Positions 6,884 through 15,191 of a DNA stretch of 64,000 bases are shown here, piece by piece. Position 1 is the first letter of the stretch, and the number at the start of each line of letters is the position of its first letter. The notes beneath the pieces were generated by a model, which saw only the letters and a program-made list of their open reading frames with translations, was not told the origin of the DNA and searched no databases. The position numbers and the translations under genes were made by a program. Location of the stretch: contig NZ_SRYG01000001.1 in NCBI RefSeq assembly GCF_004793885.1, forward strand, positions 62,001-126,000, written 5' to 3'. The DNA is from Dubosiella muris (GTDB lineage Bacteria > Bacillota_I > Bacilli_A > Erysipelotrichales > Erysipelotrichaceae).

Positions 6884-9409
6884 ATGAAAATATGCCAAGA
6901 AGTCAAACAAGTTTATTATAACGATCCTTATTTTTCCATTCAAACCAACGGAGCGGAACTCCGTCTTTGGTTTCTAACCGATGATATTTTGCGAATTCGC
7001 GCCGGATTCGACCAAACATGGGACGAGGCCTCCTACTCTTTAGTCATGACCGCCTGGGATTCCAGAACGGATTCTCTTTTTGCCGGATGTCGAAAGAGAA
7101 TAAATGTTGCTCCGGCTGCTTTAACCGATGGTCCTGAAATCGCGACGATTCAGGGAAACCGCTTAAAAGTTTTTATCCATAAAAATCCATTTATAATCGA
7201 GGTTCGCGATCAAGATGGCCAACTGATTCATAAAGATATTCCGGATCTGGCCTATCGAATGGACGCAAACGGACGACGCTTGCATTCCTCTCAAATTGAG
7301 GAAACGGATTCATTTTATGGTTTCGGAGAAAAAACCGGTTCTCTGAATAAAGCGGAAAAATTCATGTCGATGGCACCCGGCGACGCCATGGGATACAACC
7401 CGAAAGAAACCGACTCATTGTATAAGCATATTCCTTTTTATATTCGCTTAAACAAGTGCAACGGACAAGCCGTTGGCTATTTTTACCACAACACGGCCGA
7501 GTGTGATTTCAATATGGGACGGGAAAAGCGGAATTACTGGCATCGGTACTCCACCTACAGAACCGACGCTGGCGATATTGATTTATTCCTCATTGCCGGT
7601 CCTAAAATCACTGATATTCTTGAGCGTTATACCGATTTGACCGGTAAATCCGCCATGCTTCCAAAAGCGGCGCTCGGCTATTTAGGAAGTTCCATGTACT
7701 ATCCTGAACTGGAGGAAAACTGTGACGATGCCATCCTCGATTTCATCGACACCACTAAAGAGGAAAATATTCCAGTGGATGGATTTCAACTTTCTTCAGG
7801 CTATTGCGCAATTCCTACAAAAGAGGGGGTAAAACGATGCTCGTTTACATGGAATTTCCAACGTTTCAAGGATCCTAAACAGTGGTTCCATCAAATGCAG
7901 CAGCGCGGCGTCCTCGTTTCTCCAAATATTAAGCCAGGGATGCTGCTAGTCCACCCTTTGCTTGAGGAAATGAAGAAAAAAGGCATGTTTATTGAAGCGT
8001 CGAAAGACAACCCCGGAATGGATCATTGCGCCATCGGCACTTGGTGGGGCGGTCCCGGTTTGTTTGTCGATTTCACCCATCCTACGACGAGAAAACACTG
8101 GAAAGACTATATTAAAGACAACTTATTGCGCTATGGGTGCCGTTCGATTTGGAATGACAACTGCGAATATGACAGTCTTACCGATAAAGACGCCAAAGTA
8201 TACTTTGAAGGCGCAGGAAACACAATCGGAACAATCAAATCAATCATGAGCAATTTAATGTGCCAGCTTTCAAATGAAGCGATTGTGGAATACGACCCTG
8301 ACTGCCGTCCGTTTACCGTTTGCCGATCCGGACATGCGGGTATTCAACGGTACGCGCAAGTATGGGCTGGCGACAATTTAACCTGCTGGGACTCTTTACG
8401 CTATAACATCGCCACAATTTTAGGAATGGGGTTGTCCGGCGTAGCCAACCACGGATGCGACATTGGCGGATTTTACGGGCCGAGTCCGGAACCGGAGCTC
8501 TTTGTGCGTTGGGTTCAAAATGGAATTTTTCAGCCCCGCTTTTCGATTCATTCCGTGAATACGGACAACACGGTGACCGAGCCATGGATGTATAGCCACC
8601 AAAAAAAGACGATTCAAGAAGCGATTGCCCTTCGCTATCAGTTAAGCCCGCTTTTATATTCCCTGATGGCAAGAGCGCATGAAACCGGTTTGCCAATTAT
8701 GCAGTCTACATTCACTTTGTTTCAAGAAGACCCTGCGACTTACGACGAAGACATTGATTTCTTTTTTGGCGATCATCTTCTGGTTGCCAACGTTGTGGAA
8801 AAAGGACAAACCACGCGGACTGTTTATTTTCCAAAAGCGAAGAACCCAAAAGAAAATTTTTATGATTTCTATACCCGAAAGATGTATCGGTCCGGAAATC
8901 AATACGATATAGAAGTAACGCTTGATTCCATTCCGTTGTTTGTTCGAAGCGGAGCCATTATCCCTATGAGCGAAAATCGTCTGCATAATTTAATGAAGGA
9001 AAAAACGACTTCTTTGCATCTTCTCTTGGCGCCTGACGTAGACTCCCAGTTTACGCTTTACGAAGACGATGGGCAGTCCAACGAATATCTTTTAGGAAAC
9101 TATTTGAAGACGACGATTCATGTACAGGCGGCTGAAAAAACACGCATTTTGTTTCATCACGAAGGAAATTATCCAACGGATGTTGAACAAATCCTGCTGG
9201 ATGTGATTCACCATGAACAGGCACCGTTTTACATTCAGCTTGATCAGGAAACGCTTCCTCATTTTCTTCACCGCAAAAAATTTGAAGAAGCGTCTACCGG
9301 TTGGTATTATAGCCAATCATTAAAATCGGTTTTGATTAAATACAACAATCCAAAAGCGGATCACGAGGTGCTCATTTCGTTCGAAAAATTCGACATGATC
9401 GGCATGTAA
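6884..9409 (+). CDS. Glycoside hydrolase family 31 (alpha-glycosidase)
   Basis: 841 aa from MKICQEVKQVYYNDP, chosen because AAAGGA precedes it; the frame is open 58 codons further upstream but would run into the regulator gene. Order: N-terminal beta-sandwich with the FYGFGEKTG motif, (beta/alpha)8 barrel with GYLGSSMYYPE, RSIWNDNCEYD carrying the probable nucleophile D425, WAGDNLTCWDSLR with probable acid/base D497, and NHGCDIGGFYG, then C-terminal beta domains. No signal peptide, so it acts on imported glycosides. Paired with a TRAP importer, whose substrates are usually anionic, the substrate may be a sugar-acid or sulfo-glycoside rather than maltose; that is inference. Member of the AT-rich island. 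Confidence 0.85.
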   Translation: MKICQEVKQVYYNDPYFSIQTNGAELRLWFLTDDILRIRAGFDQTWDEASYSLVMTAWDSRTDSLFAGCRKRINVAPAALTDGPEIATIQGNRLKVFIHKNPFIIEVRDQDGQLIHKDIPDLAYRMDANGRRLHSSQIEETDSFYGFGEKTGSLNKAEKFMSMAPGDAMGYNPKETDSLYKHIPFYIRLNKCNGQAVGYFYHNTAECDFNMGREKRNYWHRYSTYRTDAGDIDLFLIAGPKITDILERYTDLTGKSAMLPKAALGYLGSSMYYPELEENCDDAILDFIDTTKEENIPVDGFQLSSGYCAIPTKEGVKRCSFTWNFQRFKDPKQWFHQMQQRGVLVSPNIKPGMLLVHPLLEEMKKKGMFIEASKDNPGMDHCAIGTWWGGPGLFVDFTHPTTRKHWKDYIKDNLLRYGCRSIWNDNCEYDSLTDKDAKVYFEGAGNTIGTIKSIMSNLMCQLSNEAIVEYDPDCRPFTVCRSGHAGIQRYAQVWAGDNLTCWDSLRYNIATILGMGLSGVANHGCDIGGFYGPSPEPELFVRWVQNGIFQPRFSIHSVNTDNTVTEPWMYSHQKKTIQEAIALRYQLSPLLYSLMARAHETGLPIMQSTFTLFQEDPATYDEDIDFFFGDHLLVANVVEKGQTTRTVYFPKAKNPKENFYDFYTRKMYRSGNQYDIEVTLDSIPLFVRSGAIIPMSENRLHNLMKEKTTSLHLLLAPDVDSQFTLYEDDGQSNEYLLGNYLKTTIHVQAAEKTRILFHHEGNYPTDVEQILLDVIHHEQAPFYIQLDQETLPHFLHRKKFEEASTGWYYSQSLKSVLIKYNNPKADHEVLISFEKFDMIGM

Positions 9410-9428
9410 TAAAAAGAAGGAAATACTT

Positions 9429-10463
9429 ATGAAAAAAAGAAAATTTTTAAATACACTTGTCTGCCTTGGGCTTTCAACGACTATGCTCTGTGGATGCGGA
9501 ACTTCTTCCGTATCCGAAAGCAGTCAGGCAACGCCGGAAAATCCAATGATTCTCTCTTTAGCGCACGGACTTTCCGAGTCCCACACCGTCCATATCGCTA
9601 TGACCGAATTCGCTGAAGAGGTAAAGGAAAAAACCGATGGCCGCATCGAAATAAAAATATATCCTAATGGCCAGCTTGGCTCTGAAAACGAAAATATGGA
9701 ACAACTGCAAGCCGGTGTTTTATCTATGACGAAGGTTTCTGCGCCTGGTTTGGCGACCTATACGGAAGCTTACAATGTGTTTGGTCTTCCGTATATCTTC
9801 ACGGATACAGTCGATTTCTACGATGTAATGGATTCCCAAGGCATGCAGGATTTCTTTTTATCGACAGGCAAAGATGGATATGTCACATTAACATACTATA
9901 CTTCTGGTGCTCGCTCTTTTTATACGAAAGGCAAACCGATTCGCACACCAGACGATTTAAAAGGATTGAAAATCCGCGTGCAGGACATGAAATCACAAAC
10001 CGATATGTTGTCCTATCTTGGCGGCACGCCAGTCGCAATGTCGTATGGAGAAGTCTACACCGCATTGCAGACCGGAATCATTGATGGAACGGAAAACAAT
10101 GAAACCGCTTTAAGCACAGGAAAGCATGGTGAGATTTGTAAATTCTTTTCTGTAGATGAACACGCGATGATTCCGGATGTCATGATCATGTCTGAGAAAG
10201 TATGGTCACGCATCAGCAAACAGGATCAGGAAATCATCTTGGAAGCCGCGCGCCATTCTACGAACAGCCACAAGACGCTTTGGAATGACGCCATTGAGCA
10301 GGCAGTTCACGAAGCCGAATCCATGGGGGTTGAATTTATTTATGATGTGGATAAAGACGCGTTTCGAAAAGCAACGGAGCCAATGATCGAATCGTACACG
10401 GAACAATATCCGGATGTGAAAACGCTGCTGGATGTAATTGAAACCGCAAGAAAGGAAAAATAA
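9429..10463 (+). CDS. dctP: TRAP transporter substrate-binding lipoprotein DctP
   Basis: 344 aa. Signal peptide with lipobox TTMLCGC near residues 19-24, so it is tethered to the outer face of the membrane as expected in a Gram-positive. The DctP/PF03480 signature is clear: LSLAHGLSESHTVHIAMTEFAEEV, IKIYPNGQLGSE, GARSFYTKGKPIRTPDDLKGLKIRVQ with the carboxylate-binding arginine, and the helix segment ALQTGIIDGTENNE. Starts 17 nt after the GH31 stop with RBS AAGGAAA. It delivers an organic anion to DctQM, driven by an ion gradient. The ligand cannot be read from sequence. Confidence 0.93.
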   Translation: MKKRKFLNTLVCLGLSTTMLCGCGTSSVSESSQATPENPMILSLAHGLSESHTVHIAMTEFAEEVKEKTDGRIEIKIYPNGQLGSENENMEQLQAGVLSMTKVSAPGLATYTEAYNVFGLPYIFTDTVDFYDVMDSQGMQDFFLSTGKDGYVTLTYYTSGARSFYTKGKPIRTPDDLKGLKIRVQDMKSQTDMLSYLGGTPVAMSYGEVYTALQTGIIDGTENNETALSTGKHGEICKFFSVDEHAMIPDVMIMSEKVWSRISKQDQEIILEAARHSTNSHKTLWNDAIEQAVHEAESMGVEFIYDVDKDAFRKATEPMIESYTEQYPDVKTLLDVIETARKEK

Positions 10464-10467
10464 ATTT

Positions 10468-10980
10468 ATGCAGGGAAAACTCGGAAAAATAAAATATGGA
10501 ATGGATAAATTCCTGAGCTTCTTTTGTACGGTATTGCTGTCGTTTATGACTATACTCGTTTTAATACAAGTATTTTCACGCTATTTGTTTAACAACCCTG
10601 TCGCTTTCACTGAAGAACTCGTGCGTTACTCTTTAATTTGGACTGGATTTATTGGAGCGGCCTACGCTTTCAGCACCCGGGAACATATGGCATTAGGCCT
10701 TTTTAAAGATAAGTTAAAAAAGAAGCCTCGAAAGATTTTACTGACCGCTATAGATCTTCTTATTTTATTGCTTGCCATCTTTGTTATCACGATTGGTGGA
10801 TTTAAGCTAGCTCTTTCCGCAAGTCGGGAATTTTCCGCCCTGCTTGGAGTCCCAAGAAGTCTTGTTTATGGAATCGCGCCGGTTTCTGGATTGTTTATTA
10901 TTTTTGCGCAACTCATTAATATTTACGAAGATATTACAGGAAAAAAGATTCAATATGAAAAGGAGGAATCGAACGTATGA
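10468..10980 (+). CDS. dctQ: TRAP transporter small permease DctQ
   Basis: 170 aa from MQGKLGKIKYGMDKF, preceded by AAGAAAGGAA; the frame extends ten codons upstream inside dctP. Four transmembrane segments in the family pattern (about 15-35, 45-65, 85-105, 125-145), with the DctQ features LIQVFSRYLFNNPVAFTEELVRYSLIWTGFIGAAYAF and EHMALGLF. It stabilises the large permease. Stop overlaps the dctM start by 4 nt, implying coupled translation. Confidence 0.9.
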   Translation: MQGKLGKIKYGMDKFLSFFCTVLLSFMTILVLIQVFSRYLFNNPVAFTEELVRYSLIWTGFIGAAYAFSTREHMALGLFKDKLKKKPRKILLTAIDLLILLLAIFVITIGGFKLALSASREFSALLGVPRSLVYGIAPVSGLFIIFAQLINIYEDITGKKIQYEKEESNV

Positions 10981-12298
10981 GTATTGCATTCATTACAATT
11001 TTGCTTTTCGCGGTATTTGGGATTTTACTCTTGGCAGGCGTTCCTATCTCCATTAGCATTTTAATATCCTCTATTGTAACCGCCCTCTCTTCTTTATCTT
11101 GGGATCAAGTTACTTTTATTACAATGCAGAAAATGTGTGCAGGCGTTGAGTCCTTTTCTCTACTCGCTGTTCCTCTATTTATTTTGGCGGGAAACATTAT
11201 GAACAATGGGGGCATCGCGCGCCGCCTTGTTCATTTCGCCCAGCTTTTTGTTGGAAAAATTCCCGGTTCTATGGCCCAAGCCAATATTTTAGGAACCAAG
11301 CCAATATTTTAGGAAATATGCTGTTTGGAGCTCTTTCCGGGTCTTCTGTCGCTGCGGCATCCGCCATGGGTGGCTGCATTGCGCCGATTGAAAAGGAAAA
11401 CGGGTACGATCCGGCCTATTCAGCGGCTGCGAATATCGCATCTGCGCCAACCGGACTTCTTATTCCGCCAACTTCGGCCTTCATCGTTTATTCAACGGTT
11501 GCCGGCGGTGTATCTATTTCTACATTGTTTATGGCAGGTTATATTCCGGGAATTTTAATGGGTGCCTGCTGTATGGCTATCGCCTTTATTCTCGCGAAAA
11601 AAGCCGGAATGAAAGCGGATTCCGCAGCGCACACACAGCATGTCCTACGAATTGTCTGGGAAGCTCTTCCTTCTCTTGCGTTGATCGTTATTGTGATTGG
11701 AGGAATTGTTGGTGGCGCATTTACCGCCACAGAAGGGGCTGGCGTAGCGGTTTTATATTGTCTGATCTTGTCTTTAATCTACAAGACAATCACATGGAAA
11801 AGCTTCATAGAAATTTTAAGCCGCTCTGCGAAAACATCCGGTATCATTTTGTTCCTTATTTCCGCATCCAGCGCCATGTCATTCGTTATGGCCTATGCTG
11901 GAATTCCTGAAGCGATATCAGATGGCTTGCTCTCGCTTACAGAGAACCGATTTATCATTTTCTTACTGATGAATATTATATTACTGATTGTCGGGATGTT
12001 TATGGACATTACGCCAGCCATCCTCATTTTTACACCAATCTTTTTACCGATCGCGATTTCGTTTGGAATGAGTGAAATCCAATTTGGAGTAATGCTTATT
12101 TTCAATATGTGTCTTGGAAACATTACACCGCCAGTCGGATCCGTCTTATTTGTAGGTTGTGGAATTGGCGATGTAACGATTGAAAAGGTAACCCCGAAAT
12201 TGATTCCTTACTTTATCGTCTTAATTCTCGCTCTTCTGGCCGTAACGTTTATTCCAGCGCTTTCTCTCGGTCTGCCTAAGCTTCTTGGCTTAATATAA
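10977..12298 (+). pseudogene. dctM: TRAP transporter large permease DctM, frameshifted by a 20-bp duplication
   Basis: The first part (10977-11312) codes for MSIAFITILLFAVFG to SMAQANILG and then runs out of frame to a stop; the second (11318-12298) resumes at MLFGALSGSSVAAASAMGG and completes the permease. The cause is visible: CCAAGCCAATATTTTAGGAA at 11276-11295 is repeated perfectly at 11296-11315. Removing one copy restores MAQANILGNMLFGALSG and a protein of about 433 aa, the normal DctM length, with the GLLIPPT and ITPPVGS permease motifs intact. As read, the TRAP transporter is inactive. A reversible slippage switch, a recent mutation or an assembly error would all look the same. Confidence 0.88.
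11276..11315. repeat. Perfect 20-bp tandem duplication inside dctM
   Basis: Two identical 20-bp units abut at 11295/11296 with no mismatch and no partial third copy. Because 20 is not a multiple of 3, the duplication shifts the dctM frame. Loss of one unit by slippage would restore the gene. Confidence 0.95.
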
Positions 12299-12371
12299 AA
12301 TACGAACAAAAAGGATGAAACCTCGGATTAACCATCTGATGCTTCATCCTTTTTAGATCTTTGTTCTTTCA

Positions 12372-12460
12372 GAAAAAAAGGCCCTCCAGCGAGAGCCTTT
12401 TTTTCAAGAAAGTTTTAAGAAAGGGAATTTGATTATGAAATGAGCCTTTTGCTTCAGCTC
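12372..12460 (-). ncRNA. Small-RNA candidate 2 (paralogue of candidate 1)
   Basis: Minus strand: hairpin TGAGC-(11 nt)-GCTCA, linker with the 35-base core identical to copy 1 (plus-strand 12405-12439), then terminator AAAAAAAGGC...GCCTTTTTTT at 12404-12373. The 5' stem differs from copy 1 (TGAGC/GCTCA versus GAGCC/GGCTC) yet both halves co-vary, supporting a real RNA fold. A TATACT hexamer lies 6 nt upstream. The linker pairs with the RBS of the adjacent gene at 12850 over about 22 nt with two G-U pairs and one bulge. On the plus strand the terminator also lies just after dctM and may serve it. Confidence 0.6.
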
Positions 12461-12466
12461 ACTTGC

Positions 12467-12472
12467 AGTATA
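12467..12472 (-). promoter_or_regulatory. -10 hexamer of small-RNA candidate 2
   Basis: Minus strand TATACT, six bases from the 5' hairpin, matching the placement in copy 1. The -35 region (GCAAAG) is non-consensus. Confidence 0.5.
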
Positions 12473-12504
12473 CACCCTTCTTGCGATCGCTTTGCGGAAC
12501 GACC

Positions 12505-12518
12505 ATGTGAAATTATGT
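12505..12518. promoter_or_regulatory. Shared 14-bp upstream box of small-RNA candidate 2
   Basis: Plus strand ATGTGAAATTATGT, direct repeat ATGT-N6-ATGT, 32 bp from the -10 exactly as in copy 1. It falls between the stop of the 12530-12850 gene and the small RNA. Confidence 0.5.
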
Positions 12519-12529
12519 AAATACTGATA

Positions 12530-12850
12530 TCACGACCGGCCTTGATAGCGGTCGATCTTTTTGAGCAAATTCTTTTTCCCGTTATGACGCGCCGTTACGC
12601 TAAAGACGACCATCACACCCGAAAGCACAGAACCAATCACGCCGATCCATCGAATCACTGTGCGCGTGGCCGGCGAAATATTCGGCAGGAACGCGTCGTT
12701 CATTCCCGTAAACCCCCAGACGCACAACAACAGGAACACGGCCAGCGCCACGATGCTGTTGCGCACGACATGGCCAACTCGTTTCAGCATATCGTTTTCC
12801 TGCGCAATCGCGTTTGCCAGCGCCTCCCGTTCTCGTTTGGATAGTTTCAT
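12530..12850 (-). CDS. Small two-helix membrane protein of unknown function
   Basis: 106 aa with a strong RBS (AAAGGGGA). A charged N-terminal helix (KLSKREREALANAIAQEND) precedes two hydrophobic segments (about 32-48 and 65-84) and a basic tail KKNLLKKIDRYQGRS. No family recognised; it is not the DUF956 protein seen with the other PTS. It follows the PTS EIID gene in the same orientation with a 67-nt gap, so it is probably the last gene of that operon. Its translation start region is the best match in the window to the small-RNA linker. Confidence 0.75.
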   Translation of the reverse strand: MKLSKREREALANAIAQENDMLKRVGHVVRNSIVALAVFLLLCVWGFTGMNDAFLPNISPATRTVIRWIGVIGSVLSGVMVVFSVTARHNGKKNLLKKIDRYQGRS

Positions 12851-12917
12851 ACCAAATCCCCTTTCTAGATAAGAAAAGAAGTGAAGACAACTGCCTTCAC
12901 TTCAAGCAGACAATAAA

Positions 12918-13733
12918 TTATCCTAAAATTCCAGCAACCGATCCTACGAAAGCGATCAAAGCCATCAAAAGGAGCACCTTGATTGGCGACATACCTTTTT
13001 TAGCCTGCAACCACCAGCAGAATACGACAAACAGCATTGTAAGGATTTTCGGGAACGCGCCATCGAGGTTCGCTTGCAGCATAACCGGTTCGCCTTCCGA
13101 GTTCGTCGCGATCTGGAGCGGCGTTGTGATGTTGACCCAAGAAGCCGCCATCGCACCAACGATAACCTGACCCATAACGATTACGGATTCACGGAACGCA
13201 GTCGCTTTTTCACCAACCAGAAGCTCAACGGCCGAACCACCAAGCGAGTATCCTTTGTCGAATACGAATTTCTGGAACAAAGTCGAAGTGACATTCCATA
13301 CAATGATATAGAAGATAGGACCAAGAACCGATCCGCCTTCAGCCAAACCAACCGCGATACCCAGCAAAATAGGAATGTATGTACCAACGATCAGCGAGTC
13401 ACCGATACCAGCGAGAGGACCCATCAAACCGGCACGAATACCGTTGATCATTTCATCGTCGATACCTTCGGCGCCATTCGCACGAGCTTCTTCAAGACCA
13501 GCCGTAACGCCGACAACGATACAACCGATCTGTGGCTCTGTATTAAAGAACGCGTAGTACGTTTCCAGTTTTTGCGACTGTTCGTCATGCGTGTCGTACA
13601 ATTCCTTCAAAATAGGAATCATCGCCCACATGTAGCCAAATGTCTGCATGTGCTCGTGAGAGAAGCACGTCAGGTTTCCATACCACCAGCGCCAGAAGGA
13701 TGAATTTAATGTTTTCTTAGAAATTTTTTTCAT
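12918..13733 (-). CDS. PTS mannose-family transporter subunit IID
   Basis: 271 aa. Mannose-class EIID: N-terminal KISKKTLNSSFWRWWYGNLTCFSHEHMQTFGYMWAMIPIL, the GVTAGLEEARANG and IRAGLMGPLAGIGDSLIVGTYIPI signature, and membrane segments toward the C-terminus. Together with IIC it forms the membrane channel that transports and phosphorylates sugar. Starts 3 nt from the IIC stop with RBS GGAGGA. Part of the IIA-IIB-IIC-IID operon at 12.5-15.6 kb. Substrate unknown; separate IIA and IIB are more common in hexosamine, fructose (Lev) or gluconate-type systems than in the main mannose system. Confidence 0.94.
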   Translation of the reverse strand: MKKISKKTLNSSFWRWWYGNLTCFSHEHMQTFGYMWAMIPILKELYDTHDEQSQKLETYYAFFNTEPQIGCIVVGVTAGLEEARANGAEGIDDEMINGIRAGLMGPLAGIGDSLIVGTYIPILLGIAVGLAEGGSVLGPIFYIIVWNVTSTLFQKFVFDKGYSLGGSAVELLVGEKATAFRESVIVMGQVIVGAMAASWVNITTPLQIATNSEGEPVMLQANLDGAFPKILTMLFVVFCWWLQAKKGMSPIKVLLLMALIAFVGSVAGILG

Positions 13734-13735
13734 AA

Positions 13736-14575
13736 TTAAATATCCTCCTCTTCTTCAATCATGACAGCCGCGCCGCCTTTGCTGGCTTCGATTTTGATCA
13801 TCGTCATCTGGTAGTTGATCAGCGCGAATACGCCACCGACAACTGTCGCAGCCAACAGTGTCAAATGCATTGCTGCCGCCAAAACGAAACCAAGCAGGAA
13901 GAATAACAAATCGCTTGTTTTGTTGACAACGGATTTCAACAAGATCGCGATACCTACCGCAGGAAGAACGGAACCAACGCAAAGCAGGGCTTTGACGTAC
14001 CATACCGAAACATCCAGTGATTTAAATACGGATTCAACCGCGCCGGAACCAAAGTAGCAAAGCAATGTAACCGGCAGGAAAGACAAGCAGAAGTGAGAGA
14101 TTAAAGGGAACAACGTGTCGACTTTACCAACGATTTCGAAGTCGCCTTTATCCAGTCTTGCCCAACCAATGTGCTGCCAGATGAGGTTCATCATGGCCGT
14201 ACCATAGAACAACGTGATACCAATCGTACCTGTCATCGCAGAAATCGAACTTGCTAGCTGGAATGCCTCGTCGCTTGCAGGGTCGATACCAGCAGCTTTG
14301 ACACCTACATACGCCAGCGGAATACCGATATAAGAAACGGCACGCAAGTCGGAAGCAACAGTACCGCCTGGTGTAACCAGAGCGATCCACATCACCTGCA
14401 TCGGAATACCGATCAAGATACATCCGGAAACATCCCCAAGAATGATTCCGACGATCATCGAGGCAACGAGTGGTCGGTTCAACGTATAGTTACCAACCGT
14501 CGTACCAAGACAAGCGATTGTGGAGGCAGCAGTACAAGATACCAAACCGATTAAAATAGCTTGAAATAAACTCAT
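13736..14575 (-). CDS. PTS mannose-family transporter subunit IIC
   Basis: 279 aa, multi-spanning. Begins MSLFQAILIGLVSCTAASTIACLG and has the mannose IIC landmarks NRPLVASMIVGIILGDVSGCILIG, MQVMWIALVTPGGTVASDLR and GIPLAYVGVKAAG. RBS AAAGGAGAAG. Forms the sugar translocation domain with IID. Lies between the IIB and IID genes of the operon. Confidence 0.94.
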   Translation of the reverse strand: MSLFQAILIGLVSCTAASTIACLGTTVGNYTLNRPLVASMIVGIILGDVSGCILIGIPMQVMWIALVTPGGTVASDLRAVSYIGIPLAYVGVKAAGIDPASDEAFQLASSISAMTGTIGITLFYGTAMMNLIWQHIGWARLDKGDFEIVGKVDTLFPLISHFCLSFLPVTLLCYFGSGAVESVFKSLDVSVWYVKALLCVGSVLPAVGIAILLKSVVNKTSDLLFFLLGFVLAAAMHLTLLAATVVGGVFALINYQMTMIKIEASKGGAAVMIEEEEDI

Positions 14576-14636
14576 AAAACTCTTCTCCTTTTTTCAACTC
14601 TTGTTTTTATCTGAACACGGTTCTAAGCTCTCACCC

Positions 14637-15128
14637 TTAGTAACCGAATTTAGATCTGAATTTAGGCCATTCGCCAATCGAAGTTTCCTTCAACAACGCG
14701 AATTCAACCGTGTAGCCCGCGTTCGTGATGGCTTCCAGCGCATCCGCTTCCTCTTGCGTGATACTCTGGTTCTGTCCCAGTTTCGTCGCTCCCGGACGAT
14801 CGTTGCAAGGACCGATAATCAAACGTTTCACATCGCTAGGCACAAATCCCATATCCACGAGAATCTCTTTCATGTCCACTGGATTTTTCGTAATCAGGAA
14901 GTAGCGTTTTGGAGAGTTCAGCACTTTCTCCTGTACTTCCTTGAAGTGGTCTTTCGTCCAGACGAACACTTTTTTATCCGTACTTGCCTTAAACGACTGC
15001 GCAAGCACCGGCGTCGTTGCCGCTTTGTCGTTAACGGCAATGATTCCATCGCAAGGATATTCCTTGGACCAACGAGTAATGATCTGACCGTGAATGATTC
15101 GGTCGTCAACACGCATAAAACTAATCAT
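14637..15128 (-). CDS. PTS mannose-family transporter subunit IIB
   Basis: 163 aa soluble protein. N-terminus ISFMRVDDRIIHGQIITRW holds the phosphorylated histidine of mannose-class IIB in the DDRIIHGQ motif. The remaining fold (VNDKAATTPVLAQSF, LIIGPCNDRPGATKLGQNQSIT) is typical of PF03830. Carries phosphate from IIA to the sugar bound by IIC/IID. Complete at the usual length, RBS AGGAGGACAG. Confidence 0.94.
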   Translation of the reverse strand: MISFMRVDDRIIHGQIITRWSKEYPCDGIIAVNDKAATTPVLAQSFKASTDKKVFVWTKDHFKEVQEKVLNSPKRYFLITKNPVDMKEILVDMGFVPSDVKRLIIGPCNDRPGATKLGQNQSITQEEADALEAITNAGYTVEFALLKETSIGEWPKFRSKFGY

Positions 15129-15191
15129 TTTTCTGTCCTCCTATAATGTTTTGTCTGTGTGTTTATTCAACGCTATGCGTCAAAATCGTTT

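Noticed and set aside
12414-12443. A plus-strand SD plus ATG in both small-RNA elements, as if a peptide started there
   Set aside because: The frame is ATG-AAR-TGA in both copies, only two codons. Conservation is better explained by the antisense linker.
5649-12448. The 44-bp repeats as attachment sites of an integrated element
   Set aside because: There is no integrase, excisionase or tRNA target nearby, and the repeats carry promoter, hairpin and terminator structure.
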